Shown here piece after piece: positions 38,048-46,954 of a DNA stretch of 64,000 nucleotides. The first letter of the stretch is position 1. Each line of letters begins with the position of its first letter. The DNA comes from Acidobacteriota bacterium. GTDB taxonomy: Bacteria; Acidobacteriota; Terriglobia; Bryobacterales; Bryobacteraceae. A model generated the notes under the pieces. The model saw nothing but the letters and a program-made list of their open reading frames with translations, had not been told where the DNA came from and did not search any database. A program made the position numbers and the translations under genes. Where the stretch lies: NCBI GenBank assembly GCA_016213775.1, contig JACQZR010000144.1:1-64000 (forward strand), written 5' to 3'.

Positions 38048-38724
38048 AAGTCTTGATGTTTAAAATCTGTTGTAAATGAGTCAAGTTTTGGAGTCCACGC
38101 AAACCTCCACCTTCGCGCCACGCAGGACAGTCTGGGGCGTCAGTGTTCGTCAGGCGGATCCGGCACCGGAGGGAGCCGCGGGGCGGCGGTTGCCTTGAAG
38201 GGCCATCTCCTGATTAGCAGGAGCTGAACGATGATGGTCGCACCGAGCGCGACCGTTATGCCGCATGTGAATTGGCAGGCACGCCGTTTCCGAATCTGCC
38301 GTCATTCTGAGAAGCAGAATAGCAAGATCTCATCGCGGTAGATTTTCTTGGCGAGCTTGGCGGTCTTGGCGAGAGACTGGTTTTGCCTTTGAGATGACCT
38401 CGAAGACCAATTCATGTCAGTCACCCGTTCTTGCCCACAGGCGCATGCTGATCTCACGCAAAGGCGCTAGGCCCGCCAAGAAACCAGGACTTCGCGGAGA
38501 ACCGAATACAACTCGTCGGTCTGAGGCGGAGCCTCGTTAGACGTAACGTCGGCAAAACCGTCGAATTTACCAAGAAACGGCGTTGGGGGAAGCAATGGAT
38601 GAATGATTGGGAACCCGGAAATTATCCATCTCACACGCAATCTCAGATGCTCTGCCGCGCTTCAAGACGGCCAGATTGTCCAGCAAACGAGGTTCGCGCG
38701 TGCAACCGGAACTGCGCGCGGGCG
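38048..38724. other. Gene-free spacer downstream of the 841-residue protein
   Basis: I see no supported gene in these 677 bases. There is a short run of three 9-base units of CTTGGCGAG type near 38347-38373, and no terminator I would defend. The region ends where homology to the S9 peptidase gene begins at its start codon. Confidence 0.5.
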
Positions 38725-39105
38725 ATACGCGCGCTGCTTCTCCTCGCTCTCACTTTTGACTTGTCCGCGGCGGACAAGGTGGCTCCGACGGTGGACCGGT
38801 TGATTGAAACGGGTACCGCGGGTGGGGCGCGGATTTCGCCAAACGGGAATTGGGTGGCGTATAGCGTCACGGCGGCGGATTGGAAGGCGGACGTGTTTGT
38901 TTCGCAGATATGGCTGGCGGATACGGCGTAGGGCAAGACGGTGCAACTGACGCGCGCGACGAAGGCCGGGCGGCGAATACACAGGGGTCGCCGGATTCGC
39001 GGCTGCTCATGTTGACCGCTTCGCGGAGGGCGGCAAGACGCAGATTTACGCGATCCGGCCGGATGGGGGCGAGGCGTTTCCTCTGACGAAATCGGAGACC
39101 GCGGT
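38725..39105 (+). pseudogene. Duplicated 5' fragment of the S9 peptidase gene
   Basis: The stretch aligns by eye with 41325-41707, the first 128 codons of the intact S9 peptidase, at roughly 85 percent identity with several indels. The start codon has become ATA. An in-frame TAG appears at about 38928-38930 where the intact copy reads through, and further small indels follow. Homology begins exactly at the start codon: nothing upstream matches. It ends at a GCGGT pentamer shared with fhs, where the sequence switches to fhs. Confidence 0.88.
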
Positions 39106-39482
39106 TGTGGAGGCGGCATCGGGCGAGCCGCATGCCAAGCCGCTGTACAATCACGATCTGACGCTGGAGGCGAAGATTGAGCGAGTGGCGCGGGCGATTT
39201 ATGGAACGGCGGGGGTGTACTTTGAGTCGGGGACGCGGAAGAAGCTGCGGCAGTATGCCGGTGTGTATCGCGAAGACGCAGTCGTCGCTCAGTGCTAATC
39301 CGAAGCTGATGGGTGCGCCGAGCGGGTTCACGATGACGGTGACGGATGTGCATTTGTCGGCGGGTGCGGGGTTCATTGTGGTGATCGCGGGGAACATGCT
39401 GCGGATGCCGGGATTGGGGAAGGCGCCGCAGGCGTTCCAGATGGATGTGACGGGGGAGGGGGAGATTGTCGGGTTGCAGTGA
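39101..39482 (+). pseudogene. fhs: Duplicated 3' fragment of formate--THF ligase
   Basis: From the shared GCGGT at 39101-39105 to the TGA at 39480-39482, the sequence matches the last 135 codons of fhs (34885-35289) at about 95 percent identity outside one 23-base deletion. That deletion, near 39258, shifts the frame. Homology stops exactly at the stop codon; the following bases differ from those after the intact fhs. Confidence 0.9.
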
Positions 39483-39494
39483 CAGGTTTTTTTC

Positions 39495-40103
39495 TTATAG
39501 CGGCTCACCACCGGATAGGGTCAGAATTGTGTTCAGGAAGGATCGCAGTTCGGGACACACCGCGGCAGCAACGCTGAGATCCCTTCCCTGTAAGATTCTC
39601 TTGGCATCACGAGTCTTGGTGTAGTGCCTGGGTCCCTGGCCGGTTCTGAAAATCTCCTTGATGTGATAGGAGGGCGGGTGGTTGTGGTTAACGGATTCCG
39701 GGCTACCCGCCGGGGCAGTCCGGTTGTGTTTGGCCAATCCCTGAATGGCCGGCCAATACGGAAGCAGCCAGGCTTCAAAATCATGCTTCGCCACATGGGC
39801 GTGGAAACGGTCGTTGGAGCCTACCCAGCTTCGCATTTTCTGCTTCGCATCCTCGGCGCTGAGAAAATCGTTCGAACCTGTGTAGACATCCGTCAGCGCA
39901 ATCACGTGATCGGCATCTGGCGCCGTGCCCCTCAGCAATGCCTCCACGACTCGCTTCAACTTCTCCTGCTTGGGGATTCTACCGTCGTACTTGTTCGGTA
40001 TCAACCTTGGCATCCTACCAGGAAGGCGCGGGGCGAGGAACTCACGCAGGTGGGGGAGAAAAACTCTTTCGGTTTCGCCTTCGATCAGAATCGCGATCTT
40101 CAT
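39495..40103 (-). CDS. DUF4276 family protein (TOPRIM-like), partner of AAA ATPase
   Basis: The 202-residue protein starts with MKIAILIEGETERVFLPHL (E8, E10, E12). It then shows VIALTDVYTG and the family-typical HVAKHDFEAWLLPYW. DUF4276 is predicted to adopt a TOPRIM-like fold and often pairs with an AAA ATPase, as in two-gene versions of OLD-family defence nucleases. The ATG at 40103 overlaps the ATPase stop by four bases (ATGA), a strong sign of stoichiometric coupling. The TOPRIM comparison is from knowledge of similar two-gene systems such as PARIS and is not proven for this protein. Confidence 0.75.
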   Translation of the reverse strand: MKIAILIEGETERVFLPHLREFLAPRLPGRMPRLIPNKYDGRIPKQEKLKRVVEALLRGTAPDADHVIALTDVYTGSNDFLSAEDAKQKMRSWVGSNDRFHAHVAKHDFEAWLLPYWPAIQGLAKHNRTAPAGSPESVNHNHPPSYHIKEIFRTGQGPRHYTKTRDAKRILQGRDLSVAAAVCPELRSFLNTILTLSGGEPL

Positions 40104-41260
40104 CCACGCGCCCCCAAGCGGCCATTGCGCCAAAGTTCATCAAGAGTGTATTCCTCCAACCATTGCTCCAGATTCAGCTTGTCAGCCCATGTCAACGTCG
40201 AAGTTCCGTCATCAGCGGTATCCATCACCACTACTTCGCTGGGTTTGAGAAAACGGACCAGGCGATCGGAATGGGTTGCGACGACGATCTGTGTTCTCTG
40301 GGCAGCTTCCCTCAATAGGCCAGCGAGCAGACTGAGCAATTCCGGATGAAGACTGACCTCGGGCTCGTCGAGCAGGGTTAGAGCAGTCAATCCCGGGCTT
40401 TGCAGCAGCGTAGCGAGCCACACGAACCGCAGCATTCCTTCAGAAAGCTGGTGCATGTACAGCGGCTTGGAGAAACTGTTATCGCGCCAGGTCATGGCAA
40501 GAGTACCGGCGGCAACAGGCGGAAAATCGAGCCGTTTGAAGCCAGGAAATGCCGCTTTCAAAGAGTCTTCGACAACCTCAAAGCGATCGGGCTCCGCCTC
40601 GCGAAGATAATAAAGGCTGGAGACCAGGTCTTCTCCGTTCTTGCCGGGCAGAGCGGCTGGCCGCATGGTCTGGGGCAGTCGCACCGGAGACCCTGGTTCT
40701 ACGTTCAGTACATGGTAGTAAGTGGATGAAGCAAGGCGACGGCGGAACTCTTCGGGTGAACGAAATAGCTTGGGAACCTGAGAAAGCGAAGACTCCAACG
40801 GATTGTGTTCCCAGTTAGGGCGAACGAGTTTGCCTTTTTCTACCTCGTAATACTTGATATCGCCTCCCCGGGAGTCGATATGGTTAAATGGATCTGGATA
40901 TCCCTCTCGCCTTTGGTTCAATGTTTCCCTGTCGATCCGGTAGGCGGTTCCTTGGGGCCTGAGGCTCAGCGAATAGCCGAGGGGCTCGTAGTTTGGGACC
41001 GTCATGGAAATCCCGAACCCGATCTCACCCGCACGGTCGTACGTCATCATTGCGGGCAAGCCGGACATTTCAATGACTGAGGCGTTGAGATTGCCTTGCG
41101 CGGAGCTCGCAAGGACGGAGAGAGCGTCGAGTAAGGACGACTTGCCAACGCCATTTGCTCCGATGAGGACGGCCAGGGGACGCAGTTCCAGATCCACATT
41201 GGCGAGCCGGCGGAATCCCCGCACTGTGAGATGGAGGAAGCGTTGCGTTGAATTTTCCAC
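40100..41260 (-). CDS. AAA (SMC/OLD-like) ATPase of a two-gene defence module
   Basis: The protein opens LHLTVRGFRRLANVDLELRPLAVLIG, leading into Walker A GANGVGKSS. An ABC-type signature-like QLSEGMLRF and Walker B LTLLDEPEVSLHPELL follow, then the THSDRLVRFL switch histidine. This is the AAA_21/RecF-like family found in OLD and related systems. I favour the GTG at 41260 (386 residues); a TTG at 41278 in the same frame lacks a ribosome site. It is coupled to the DUF4276 gene by ATGA. The likely role is phage or plasmid sensing coupled to a nuclease partner, by analogy. It is divergent from the S9 peptidase gene, with a palindrome between them. Confidence 0.8.
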   Translation of the reverse strand: MENSTQRFLHLTVRGFRRLANVDLELRPLAVLIGANGVGKSSLLDALSVLASSAQGNLNASVIEMSGLPAMMTYDRAGEIGFGISMTVPNYEPLGYSLSLRPQGTAYRIDRETLNQRREGYPDPFNHIDSRGGDIKYYEVEKGKLVRPNWEHNPLESSLSQVPKLFRSPEEFRRRLASSTYYHVLNVEPGSPVRLPQTMRPAALPGKNGEDLVSSLYYLREAEPDRFEVVEDSLKAAFPGFKRLDFPPVAAGTLAMTWRDNSFSKPLYMHQLSEGMLRFVWLATLLQSPGLTALTLLDEPEVSLHPELLSLLAGLLREAAQRTQIVVATHSDRLVRFLKPSEVVVMDTADDGTSTLTWADKLNLEQWLEEYTLDELWRNGRLGARG

Positions 41261-41290
41261 GCTCCCATCATCCCCCAAATTAGAGGCATC

Positions 41291-41318
41291 CGCCGTACAG
41301 AACGGCGTCCGCTACAAT
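41291..41318 (+). promoter_or_regulatory. Palindrome and -10 box of the S9 peptidase gene (probably leaderless)
   Basis: CGCCGT-ACAGA-ACGGCG (41291-41307) is a perfect inverted repeat. It is followed by TACAAT at 41313-41318, six bases before the ATG at 41325. Transcription from this box would begin at or near the start codon, giving a leaderless mRNA. The palindrome sits in the -35 region and could also affect the divergent ATPase gene. Confidence 0.45.
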
Positions 41319-41324
41319 TCGAAG

Positions 41325-43316
41325 ATGCGCGCGCTGCTTCTCCTCGCTCTTGCCTTTGCTTTGTCCGCGGCGGACAAGGTGGCTCCCACTGTGGACCGGT
41401 TGATTGAAACGCGCGCTGCCGGTGGGGCGCGGATTTCGCCAGACGGGAAGTGGGTGGCGTACAGCGTTACGGCCCCGGATTGGAAGGCGGACGCGTTTGT
41501 TTCGCAGATCTGGCTGGTGGAGGTGACCGGCGGGAAGGCTGTGCAATTGACGCGCGCAACGGGGACGGGGGCGTCCAATGCGCAGTGGTCGCCGGATTCG
41601 CGGCTGCTCACGTTCACCACTTCGCGCGATGGCGGAAAGGCGCAGGTTTACGCAATCCGGCCGGATGGCGGCGAGGCGTTTCCACTGACAAAATCGGAGA
41701 CAGCGGTGGGCGGTTATGAATGGGCACCGGATGGGAAGTGGATCGCGTATGTAGCGAGCGAGCCGGAGGCCAAGCCGCGCAAGGAGCGGAAGGAATCGTT
41801 CGGCGAGTTCGAGGTGGTGCGCCGTGATTATTCCTTCCAGCAGCTTTCCGTGATTGATGCGGTGAAGGCGATGGACGCGCCACAGGAAGGCAAGGCCCTG
41901 ACGAAGGGAACGGCGTATACCGTGACCGGGTTTCAGTGGGCGCCGGACAGCACGCGGATTGCGTTCAGCGCGACGCGCAATCCAGATCTGACGCAGAGTC
42001 ATACGAGCGACATCTGGGTTCTCACCGTGGCGGATGGGACGGCGAAGAAAATCGTGGACCAGCCTTACTCAGACAATGATCCGAAGTGGTCGCCGGATGG
42101 GGCGCAGATCGTGTTTTCGAGCGCGATGGGGAAGGCGGTATCGCATGCCAACCGGCGGCTGGCGGTGGTGAGCGCGAACGGCGGCGCCGTCCGGTCGATC
42201 ACGGACGGGTTTGATGAAAACCCTTCGCTGGTGGAGTGGCGAAAGGACGGCGTCTATTTTTCGGGACTGCAAAAGACGGCGTCGCACCTGTTCCGGGTGG
42301 ATGCGGCGAGCGGGAAGATCACGCGGGTGACACCGGCGCAGTCGCTGCTGCCGGGCGGGTTCAGTTTCACGGCGGATGGGGAAACGATGGCGTTTTCAGC
42401 GGCGTCACCCACAACGCTTTCGGAGATTTATGTTTCGCCGGTGGCGAGGTTTGCTGCGAGAAAACTGACGGATTTCACCGCGGCGGTGAGTGACCTTGTG
42501 CTGGGCACGCGTGAGGTGATCTCGTGGAAGAGCAAGGATGGCGCGCTGATCGAGGGCATTCTGATCAAGCCCGCGGAGTTTGATGCGTCGAAGAAATACC
42601 CGCTGCTGTGCATCATTCATGGAGGGCCGACGGGGATTGACCGGCCGGCGCTGCTGGACGCGCGCTATTATCCGAGCGACATCTGGGCCGCGCGCGGGGC
42701 GGTGATCCTGAAAGTGAACTACCGCGGAAGCGCGGGGTACGGCGAGAAATTCCGGCAGTTGAATGTGCGCAACCTCGGTGTCGGCGATGCGTGGGATGTG
42801 ATCAGCGGAGTGGATCATCTGATTGCGCAGGGGTTTGTGGACGCGAAGCGCGTGGGATGCATGGGATGGAGCCAGGGTGGTTACATTTCGGCGTTTCTGA
42901 CGACATCGAGCGACCGGTTCGCGGCGATCTCGGTCGGAGCGGGCATTTCGAATTGGGCTACCTATTACTACAACACGGACATCACGCAGTTCACGATCAA
43001 CTACCTGGGCGCGGACCCGGCGAAGGATCCGGAGATCTACAGGAAGACCTCTCCGATGACGCATGTGCTGCAGGCGAAGACGCCGACGCTGATTCAGCAT
43101 GGGGAGTTGGACCGGCGCGTGCCGATCGCCAATGCGTATGAGTTGCGGCAGGGGTTGGAGAACCGCGGCGTGCCGGTGGAGATGATCGTGTACAAGGGGT
43201 ATGGACACGGGATCACCAAGCCGAAATCGATGCGGGCTGTGATGAATCATAACCTGGCGTGGTTCAATCACCACTTGTGGAATGATCCGCCGCCCGACTT
43301 TACTATCGCGAAGTAA
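41325..43316 (+). CDS. S9 family prolyl oligopeptidase-type peptidase, exported
   Basis: The 663-residue peptidase has a signal peptide (about residues 1-16). A beta-propeller of PD40-type repeats follows (SPDGKWVAY, WSPDSRLL, WAPDGKW and more, about 35-370). The C-terminal alpha/beta-hydrolase domain has catalytic S516 (GWSQGG), D596 (HGELDRRVP) and H628 (GYGHG). It resembles dipeptidyl-peptidase/acylaminoacyl peptidases that trim peptides in the periplasm. I chose the ATG at 41325 for the signal peptide and the TACAAT box; the open frame extends upstream into the antisense of the ATPase. It is followed after three bases by a PLP decarboxylase. A decayed copy of its first 128 codons lies at 38725-39105. 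Confidence 0.93.
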   Translation: MRALLLLALAFALSAADKVAPTVDRLIETRAAGGARISPDGKWVAYSVTAPDWKADAFVSQIWLVEVTGGKAVQLTRATGTGASNAQWSPDSRLLTFTTSRDGGKAQVYAIRPDGGEAFPLTKSETAVGGYEWAPDGKWIAYVASEPEAKPRKERKESFGEFEVVRRDYSFQQLSVIDAVKAMDAPQEGKALTKGTAYTVTGFQWAPDSTRIAFSATRNPDLTQSHTSDIWVLTVADGTAKKIVDQPYSDNDPKWSPDGAQIVFSSAMGKAVSHANRRLAVVSANGGAVRSITDGFDENPSLVEWRKDGVYFSGLQKTASHLFRVDAASGKITRVTPAQSLLPGGFSFTADGETMAFSAASPTTLSEIYVSPVARFAARKLTDFTAAVSDLVLGTREVISWKSKDGALIEGILIKPAEFDASKKYPLLCIIHGGPTGIDRPALLDARYYPSDIWAARGAVILKVNYRGSAGYGEKFRQLNVRNLGVGDAWDVISGVDHLIAQGFVDAKRVGCMGWSQGGYISAFLTTSSDRFAAISVGAGISNWATYYYNTDITQFTINYLGADPAKDPEIYRKTSPMTHVLQAKTPTLIQHGELDRRVPIANAYELRQGLENRGVPVEMIVYKGYGHGITKPKSMRAVMNHNLAWFNHHLWNDPPPDFTIAK

Positions 43317-43319
43317 TTC

Positions 43320-44663
43320 ATGAGAGACCTTCTACTACACACTGCCGAAACGGCCATTGACTATCTGGACGATCTGAACTACCGGTCAGTAACGCCGACG
43401 CCTGAGGGACTCGCGGGATTGAACGAGTTTCACGAGCCGATGCCTGCGTATTCGATGGACCCGGAGTTGGTGATTGACATTCTGCATGGCAACGGGTCGC
43501 CTGGGACGATGGGGATGGCGGGACGGCGGTATTTCGGGTTTGTGATCGGAGGGTCGCTGCCCGCGGCGTTGGCGGCAAACTGGCTGGCGGCGGCATGGGA
43601 CCAGTGCCCGGGGTTGTTTGTGGCGTCGCCGGTTGGCACGGTGTTGGAGGAGGTTTCGCTAGAGTGGCTGCTGGATGTATTGAAGTTGCCGGCGGGGTGC
43701 GCAGGGGCGTTCGTGACGGGTGCGACCGTGGCGAACTTCACTGCCCTCGCGGCTGCGCGTCATGCGGTGTTGGAGAAGGCGGGATGGGACGTGGAGGCCG
43801 ATGGATTGTTCGGCGCGCCACCGATTACTGTGATTGTCGGCGACGAGGTGCATCCGTCGCTGATCAAAGCGCTGGGCATGTTGGGACTGGGGCGCAACCG
43901 CGTCGCCCGCGTGCCGGTGGATGATCATGGGCGGATGATCGCCTCGCAGATACCGGCGATCAGCGGTCCCACCATCGTGTGCATGCAGGCGGGCAATGTG
44001 AATACGGGCGCGTTCGATCCGGCGGCGGAGGTGTGTGCGCGGGCGCACGCGGGCGGAGCCTGGGTCCACGTCGATGGGGCGTTTGGTTTGTGGGCGGCGG
44101 TGAGTGAGCAGTTGGCGCATCTGGTGGAGGGTGTGGCGGAGGCGGATTCCTGGGCGACCGATGCGCACAAATGGCTGAACGTCCCCTACGACAGCGGGCT
44201 GGCGTTTGTCCGCGATGAGGTGGCGTTGAAAAGCGCGATGGCCGTGAGCGCGGCGTATCTGCCGCAGGGCGAGCATCGGGAGCCTTCGCAGTACACGCCG
44301 GAGCTTTCGCGGCGGGCCCGCGGTGTGGAGATTTGGGCTGCGCTGAAGTCGCTCGGAAGGAAGGGACTGGCGGAGTTGATCGAACGGAACTGCGCGCTGG
44401 CGCGGCGGTTCGCGGAGCGGCTTGGCGCGGGCGGCTGCGAGATTCTAAATGAGGTTGTATTGAACCAGGTGCTGGTGGCGTTTGGCGATGAGGCGCGCAC
44501 GCGGGAGGTGATCCGCCGGGTGCAGGAGGACGGGACTTGCTGGTGCGGTCCTACGGTGTGGCAGGGACGGACGGCGATGCGGATCAGTGTCTCTTCGTGG
44601 GCGACGCGGGAGGTGGATGTGGATGACAGCGTGGCGGCTATCTTGCGCGTGAACGGCAAGTGA
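43320..44663 (+). CDS. PLP-dependent group II amino acid decarboxylase
   Basis: The 447-residue enzyme belongs to the glutamate/aromatic amino acid decarboxylase group. Visible features are FVTGATVANFTALAAARHAVL, VGDEVHPSLIKALGMLGLG, VHVDGAFGLWAA and the PLP lysine in SWATDAHKWLNVPYDSG. The substrate cannot be read from the sequence. It starts three bases after the S9 peptidase stop without its own RBS, so it depends on upstream translation. A decayed copy of its last 20 or so codons lies at 45224-45282, beyond the convergent DUF5990 gene. Confidence 0.9.
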   Translation: MRDLLLHTAETAIDYLDDLNYRSVTPTPEGLAGLNEFHEPMPAYSMDPELVIDILHGNGSPGTMGMAGRRYFGFVIGGSLPAALAANWLAAAWDQCPGLFVASPVGTVLEEVSLEWLLDVLKLPAGCAGAFVTGATVANFTALAAARHAVLEKAGWDVEADGLFGAPPITVIVGDEVHPSLIKALGMLGLGRNRVARVPVDDHGRMIASQIPAISGPTIVCMQAGNVNTGAFDPAAEVCARAHAGGAWVHVDGAFGLWAAVSEQLAHLVEGVAEADSWATDAHKWLNVPYDSGLAFVRDEVALKSAMAVSAAYLPQGEHREPSQYTPELSRRARGVEIWAALKSLGRKGLAELIERNCALARRFAERLGAGGCEILNEVVLNQVLVAFGDEARTREVIRRVQEDGTCWCGPTVWQGRTAMRISVSSWATREVDVDDSVAAILRVNGK

Positions 44664-44694
44664 ACCCGAGGGGGTGCGAGGGGTAGTTCGGCGC

Positions 44695-45120
44695 CTATTG
44701 CCGCACGGTCCAGCCGGCAAAGTCCTTCACGCTGGCGCAACTCGGACTGCCGTCGCGCGCCGTTCCCTGTACGCGCGTTTCCAGGACACCGCCCGCAGCG
44801 ATCATCTTTGCCGTGATCCCGCTCAGAGGGACCTTCAATCGCCGGGTCCATGGCGTGTCCATCTGCCCAGCGAGTGTGCCGATATCGATGTAGACGAAGC
44901 GCCATCCCGCGGGCCCCTGAACGAACGGCCCACCGAGCGCCGCCATGCCACCGGAGGCGCCCTGCTTCAGGGTGGGAGTGAACTCGAAGGTGAGATCGTT
45001 CCCGGTCGACCGCTGCTTCTGCGTAACCTCATAGGCGCTGCCGCGCCCTTTCTGCAGGCCAAAGTCCACCCCAGCCGGAGGCCGCTCCAATACGATACGA
45101 AGCGTGAGTTCATCTGCCAT
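44695..45120 (-). CDS. DUF5990 family protein
   Basis: The 141-residue protein fits the DUF5990 pattern: MADELTLRIVLERPPAGVDFGLQKG, then GPFVQGP, RFVYIDIGTLAGQMDTPW, RRLKVPLSGIT and the closing SCASVKDFAGWTV. Its function is unknown. I chose the ATG at 45120 because it gives the family N-terminus; the frame is open to 45171. It is convergent with the decarboxylase, 31 bases apart. A decayed second copy lies at 49477-49700. Confidence 0.8.
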   Translation of the reverse strand: MADELTLRIVLERPPAGVDFGLQKGRGSAYEVTQKQRSTGNDLTFEFTPTLKQGASGGMAALGGPFVQGPAGWRFVYIDIGTLAGQMDTPWTRRLKVPLSGITAKMIAAGGVLETRVQGTARDGSPSCASVKDFAGWTVRQ

Positions 45121-45223
45121 ATGGCGAAGTGTATCAAGACACGCGTAAGCAGTACCGCGCCTAAACAGCATGCAACCTGCGGCTCAGTTGGCGCCACATG
45201 CTTAGGCCGGAACGATGGAAATT

Positions 45224-45282
45224 CCCGGGAGGATGCTGTCGATGATAGCGTGGCGGCGATCCTTCGGGTGCGCTACACCTAA
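45224..45282 (+). pseudogene. Remnant of the decarboxylase gene 3' end
   Basis: The sequence reads REDAVDDSVAAILRV then stops. The intact decarboxylase ends REVDVDDSVAAILRV plus three residues. The match covers about 50 bases with a few changes and lacks the rest of the gene. It shows a second local duplication around the DUF5990 gene. Confidence 0.65.
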
Positions 45283-45421
45283 TCCGGTCTTAGACAATAG
45301 CGCCGCACTCCGGCAAGGCAAAACATCTGAGAATCTAAGGCTACGCGCGAATGTCCCGTCAACGGTTGAGTCGCCTATTCTACGGCATGACGCTGATCAT
45401 CGCCAACCTTGGAGGGCCATT

Positions 45422-46885
45422 ATGCTTCGCACACGGAGACTCGCTCTCGCATGCGTCTTGATGCTGGCAGGAATGCCCGCATTGTCCCAGAATGTCATTG
45501 AGCCTGCCACCGGCCGGGCGCCGACTCCGCACAACCGTCCGGCGGCACGGGAGAATTCGTTCATCGTGCAGTTCGCGAAAGGAACTCCCCAGGGTGCACG
45601 CGCTCTCGCAGCAGCTCAAGCCGGCGCTTTCGTTCGCTACAACTATGCCGCAACGGATGCGATTGCCGTCACGGTACCGAATGAGAATGCCTTGAATTCG
45701 CTGCGGCGGAACCCATCCGTGGTCCGCATTGCGCCCGACTTTGTTGTCGAAGCCGCGGTGGTGCGGGCAAACGCGCGCCCTGGAGGCGGCGGGGGAGGCA
45801 ACACGCCGCCGCCGTCGCTCGGCTTCAGCACGACACAGCAGCTCAGTTATGAGGTGCAGCGCGTGGGTGTCCCGGCAAGTGGTTCGGACGGAACCGGAAT
45901 TGGGGTTGCCGTAATCGACAGTGGCATCGACTTTACCCATCCCGACCTCGCGCCGGCAGGCAACACAAACGCGACTTCCTTTAACGCGTTCGGGCCAGGA
46001 ACCACTTGTCAGGACGAGGGGGGACACGGTACGCACGTCGCGGGCTTACTCGCGGCTTCAAACAATTCCATTGGAATCGTCGGCGTGGCGCCCGCGGCGA
46101 AGCTGTACTGCGTGCGGGTGCTGGACGGCACGCTCACCGGATCAGACGCGGGGTTGATGGCTGGGCTGGACTGGGTAATCCAAAACCGCGCGTCAGTAAC
46201 TCCCCGCATTCGCGTAGTGAATATGAGCTTGGGCCGGCCATTGGACGCCGGTGAGACGCTGAGCAACTCGGCTCTACGCCCCATGATTCAGGCGTTGTAC
46301 AACGCAGGCGTAGTAGTGGTTGCTTCCGCAGGTAATGACTCGGAGTTGGAGATTACACAACTGATCCCTGCCGGTTTTCCCGAGGTGCTGGCGGTGGCAT
46401 CGACAACGGCGAACAACGGGATCCGGACGTGCTACCTGTTCGGGCTCCAGAGCCTCGGCCCAGTATCGGCCGACACAGCCTCGGGTTTTACAACCGACGG
46501 TTCCGGCGTGACGGTATCGGCGCCCGGAGAGGAACGAACGGACATCGTTACTTTGGGCAGTGCCGGATGCGTCGGACTGGAGTATGGCACGCTCTCGACG
46601 ACCCTGGGCACGGGAGGCGTTTCGCGAAAGTTAGTGCCAGGCCTCTATGAAGCGCGGGGCACGAGTTTTTCGGCGCCTCTGGTGGCTGGGGTGGTGGCCC
46701 GCGTGATGCAGAAACTATTGGTGCCGGCCACGTTCGACTCCGCCGAAGTAGAAGGCATCCGCTCGTGGGTGAAAGCCAATGCCAACCGCAAGAACGTGGC
46801 GCCTCTGGATAATCCGTGGGCTGGAGTGATCTACACGTATACGTTCGACGGCGTGCGGGAAGGCATCGCCCAGGCGCCGCAATAA
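45422..46885 (+). CDS. Subtilisin-family (S8) serine peptidase, exported
   Basis: The 487-residue enzyme has a signal peptide (residues 1-22). An I9-type propeptide follows (about 44-112, ending VVRIAPDFVVEAA), then a Gly-rich linker (120-127) and the S8 catalytic domain. The triad is D166 (VAVIDSGIDFTHP), H202 (GGHGTHVAGL) and S415 (GTSFSAPLVAGV), with an oxyanion-type region ASAGND. I chose the ATG at 45422 because GGAGGG lies five bases upstream and the signal peptide starts there. It stands alone after remnant sequence. Its likely role is extracellular protein degradation, alongside the S9 peptidase. Confidence 0.95.
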   Translation: MLRTRRLALACVLMLAGMPALSQNVIEPATGRAPTPHNRPAARENSFIVQFAKGTPQGARALAAAQAGAFVRYNYAATDAIAVTVPNENALNSLRRNPSVVRIAPDFVVEAAVVRANARPGGGGGGNTPPPSLGFSTTQQLSYEVQRVGVPASGSDGTGIGVAVIDSGIDFTHPDLAPAGNTNATSFNAFGPGTTCQDEGGHGTHVAGLLAASNNSIGIVGVAPAAKLYCVRVLDGTLTGSDAGLMAGLDWVIQNRASVTPRIRVVNMSLGRPLDAGETLSNSALRPMIQALYNAGVVVVASAGNDSELEITQLIPAGFPEVLAVASTTANNGIRTCYLFGLQSLGPVSADTASGFTTDGSGVTVSAPGEERTDIVTLGSAGCVGLEYGTLSTTLGTGGVSRKLVPGLYEARGTSFSAPLVAGVVARVMQKLLVPATFDSAEVEGIRSWVKANANRKNVAPLDNPWAGVIYTYTFDGVREGIAQAPQ

Positions 46886-46954
46886 ACCGATGGATTCCAG
46901 TCGCCACGAGCCATGGCTTAGCAGGATGCTACGCTATGGATTGGAACCCCCGGT

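Noticed and set aside
35290-41324. Idea that this is a prophage or transposon
   Set aside because: No integrase, transposase, terminal inverted repeat or att-like direct repeat is visible; the duplicated fhs/S9 pieces explain the borders better.
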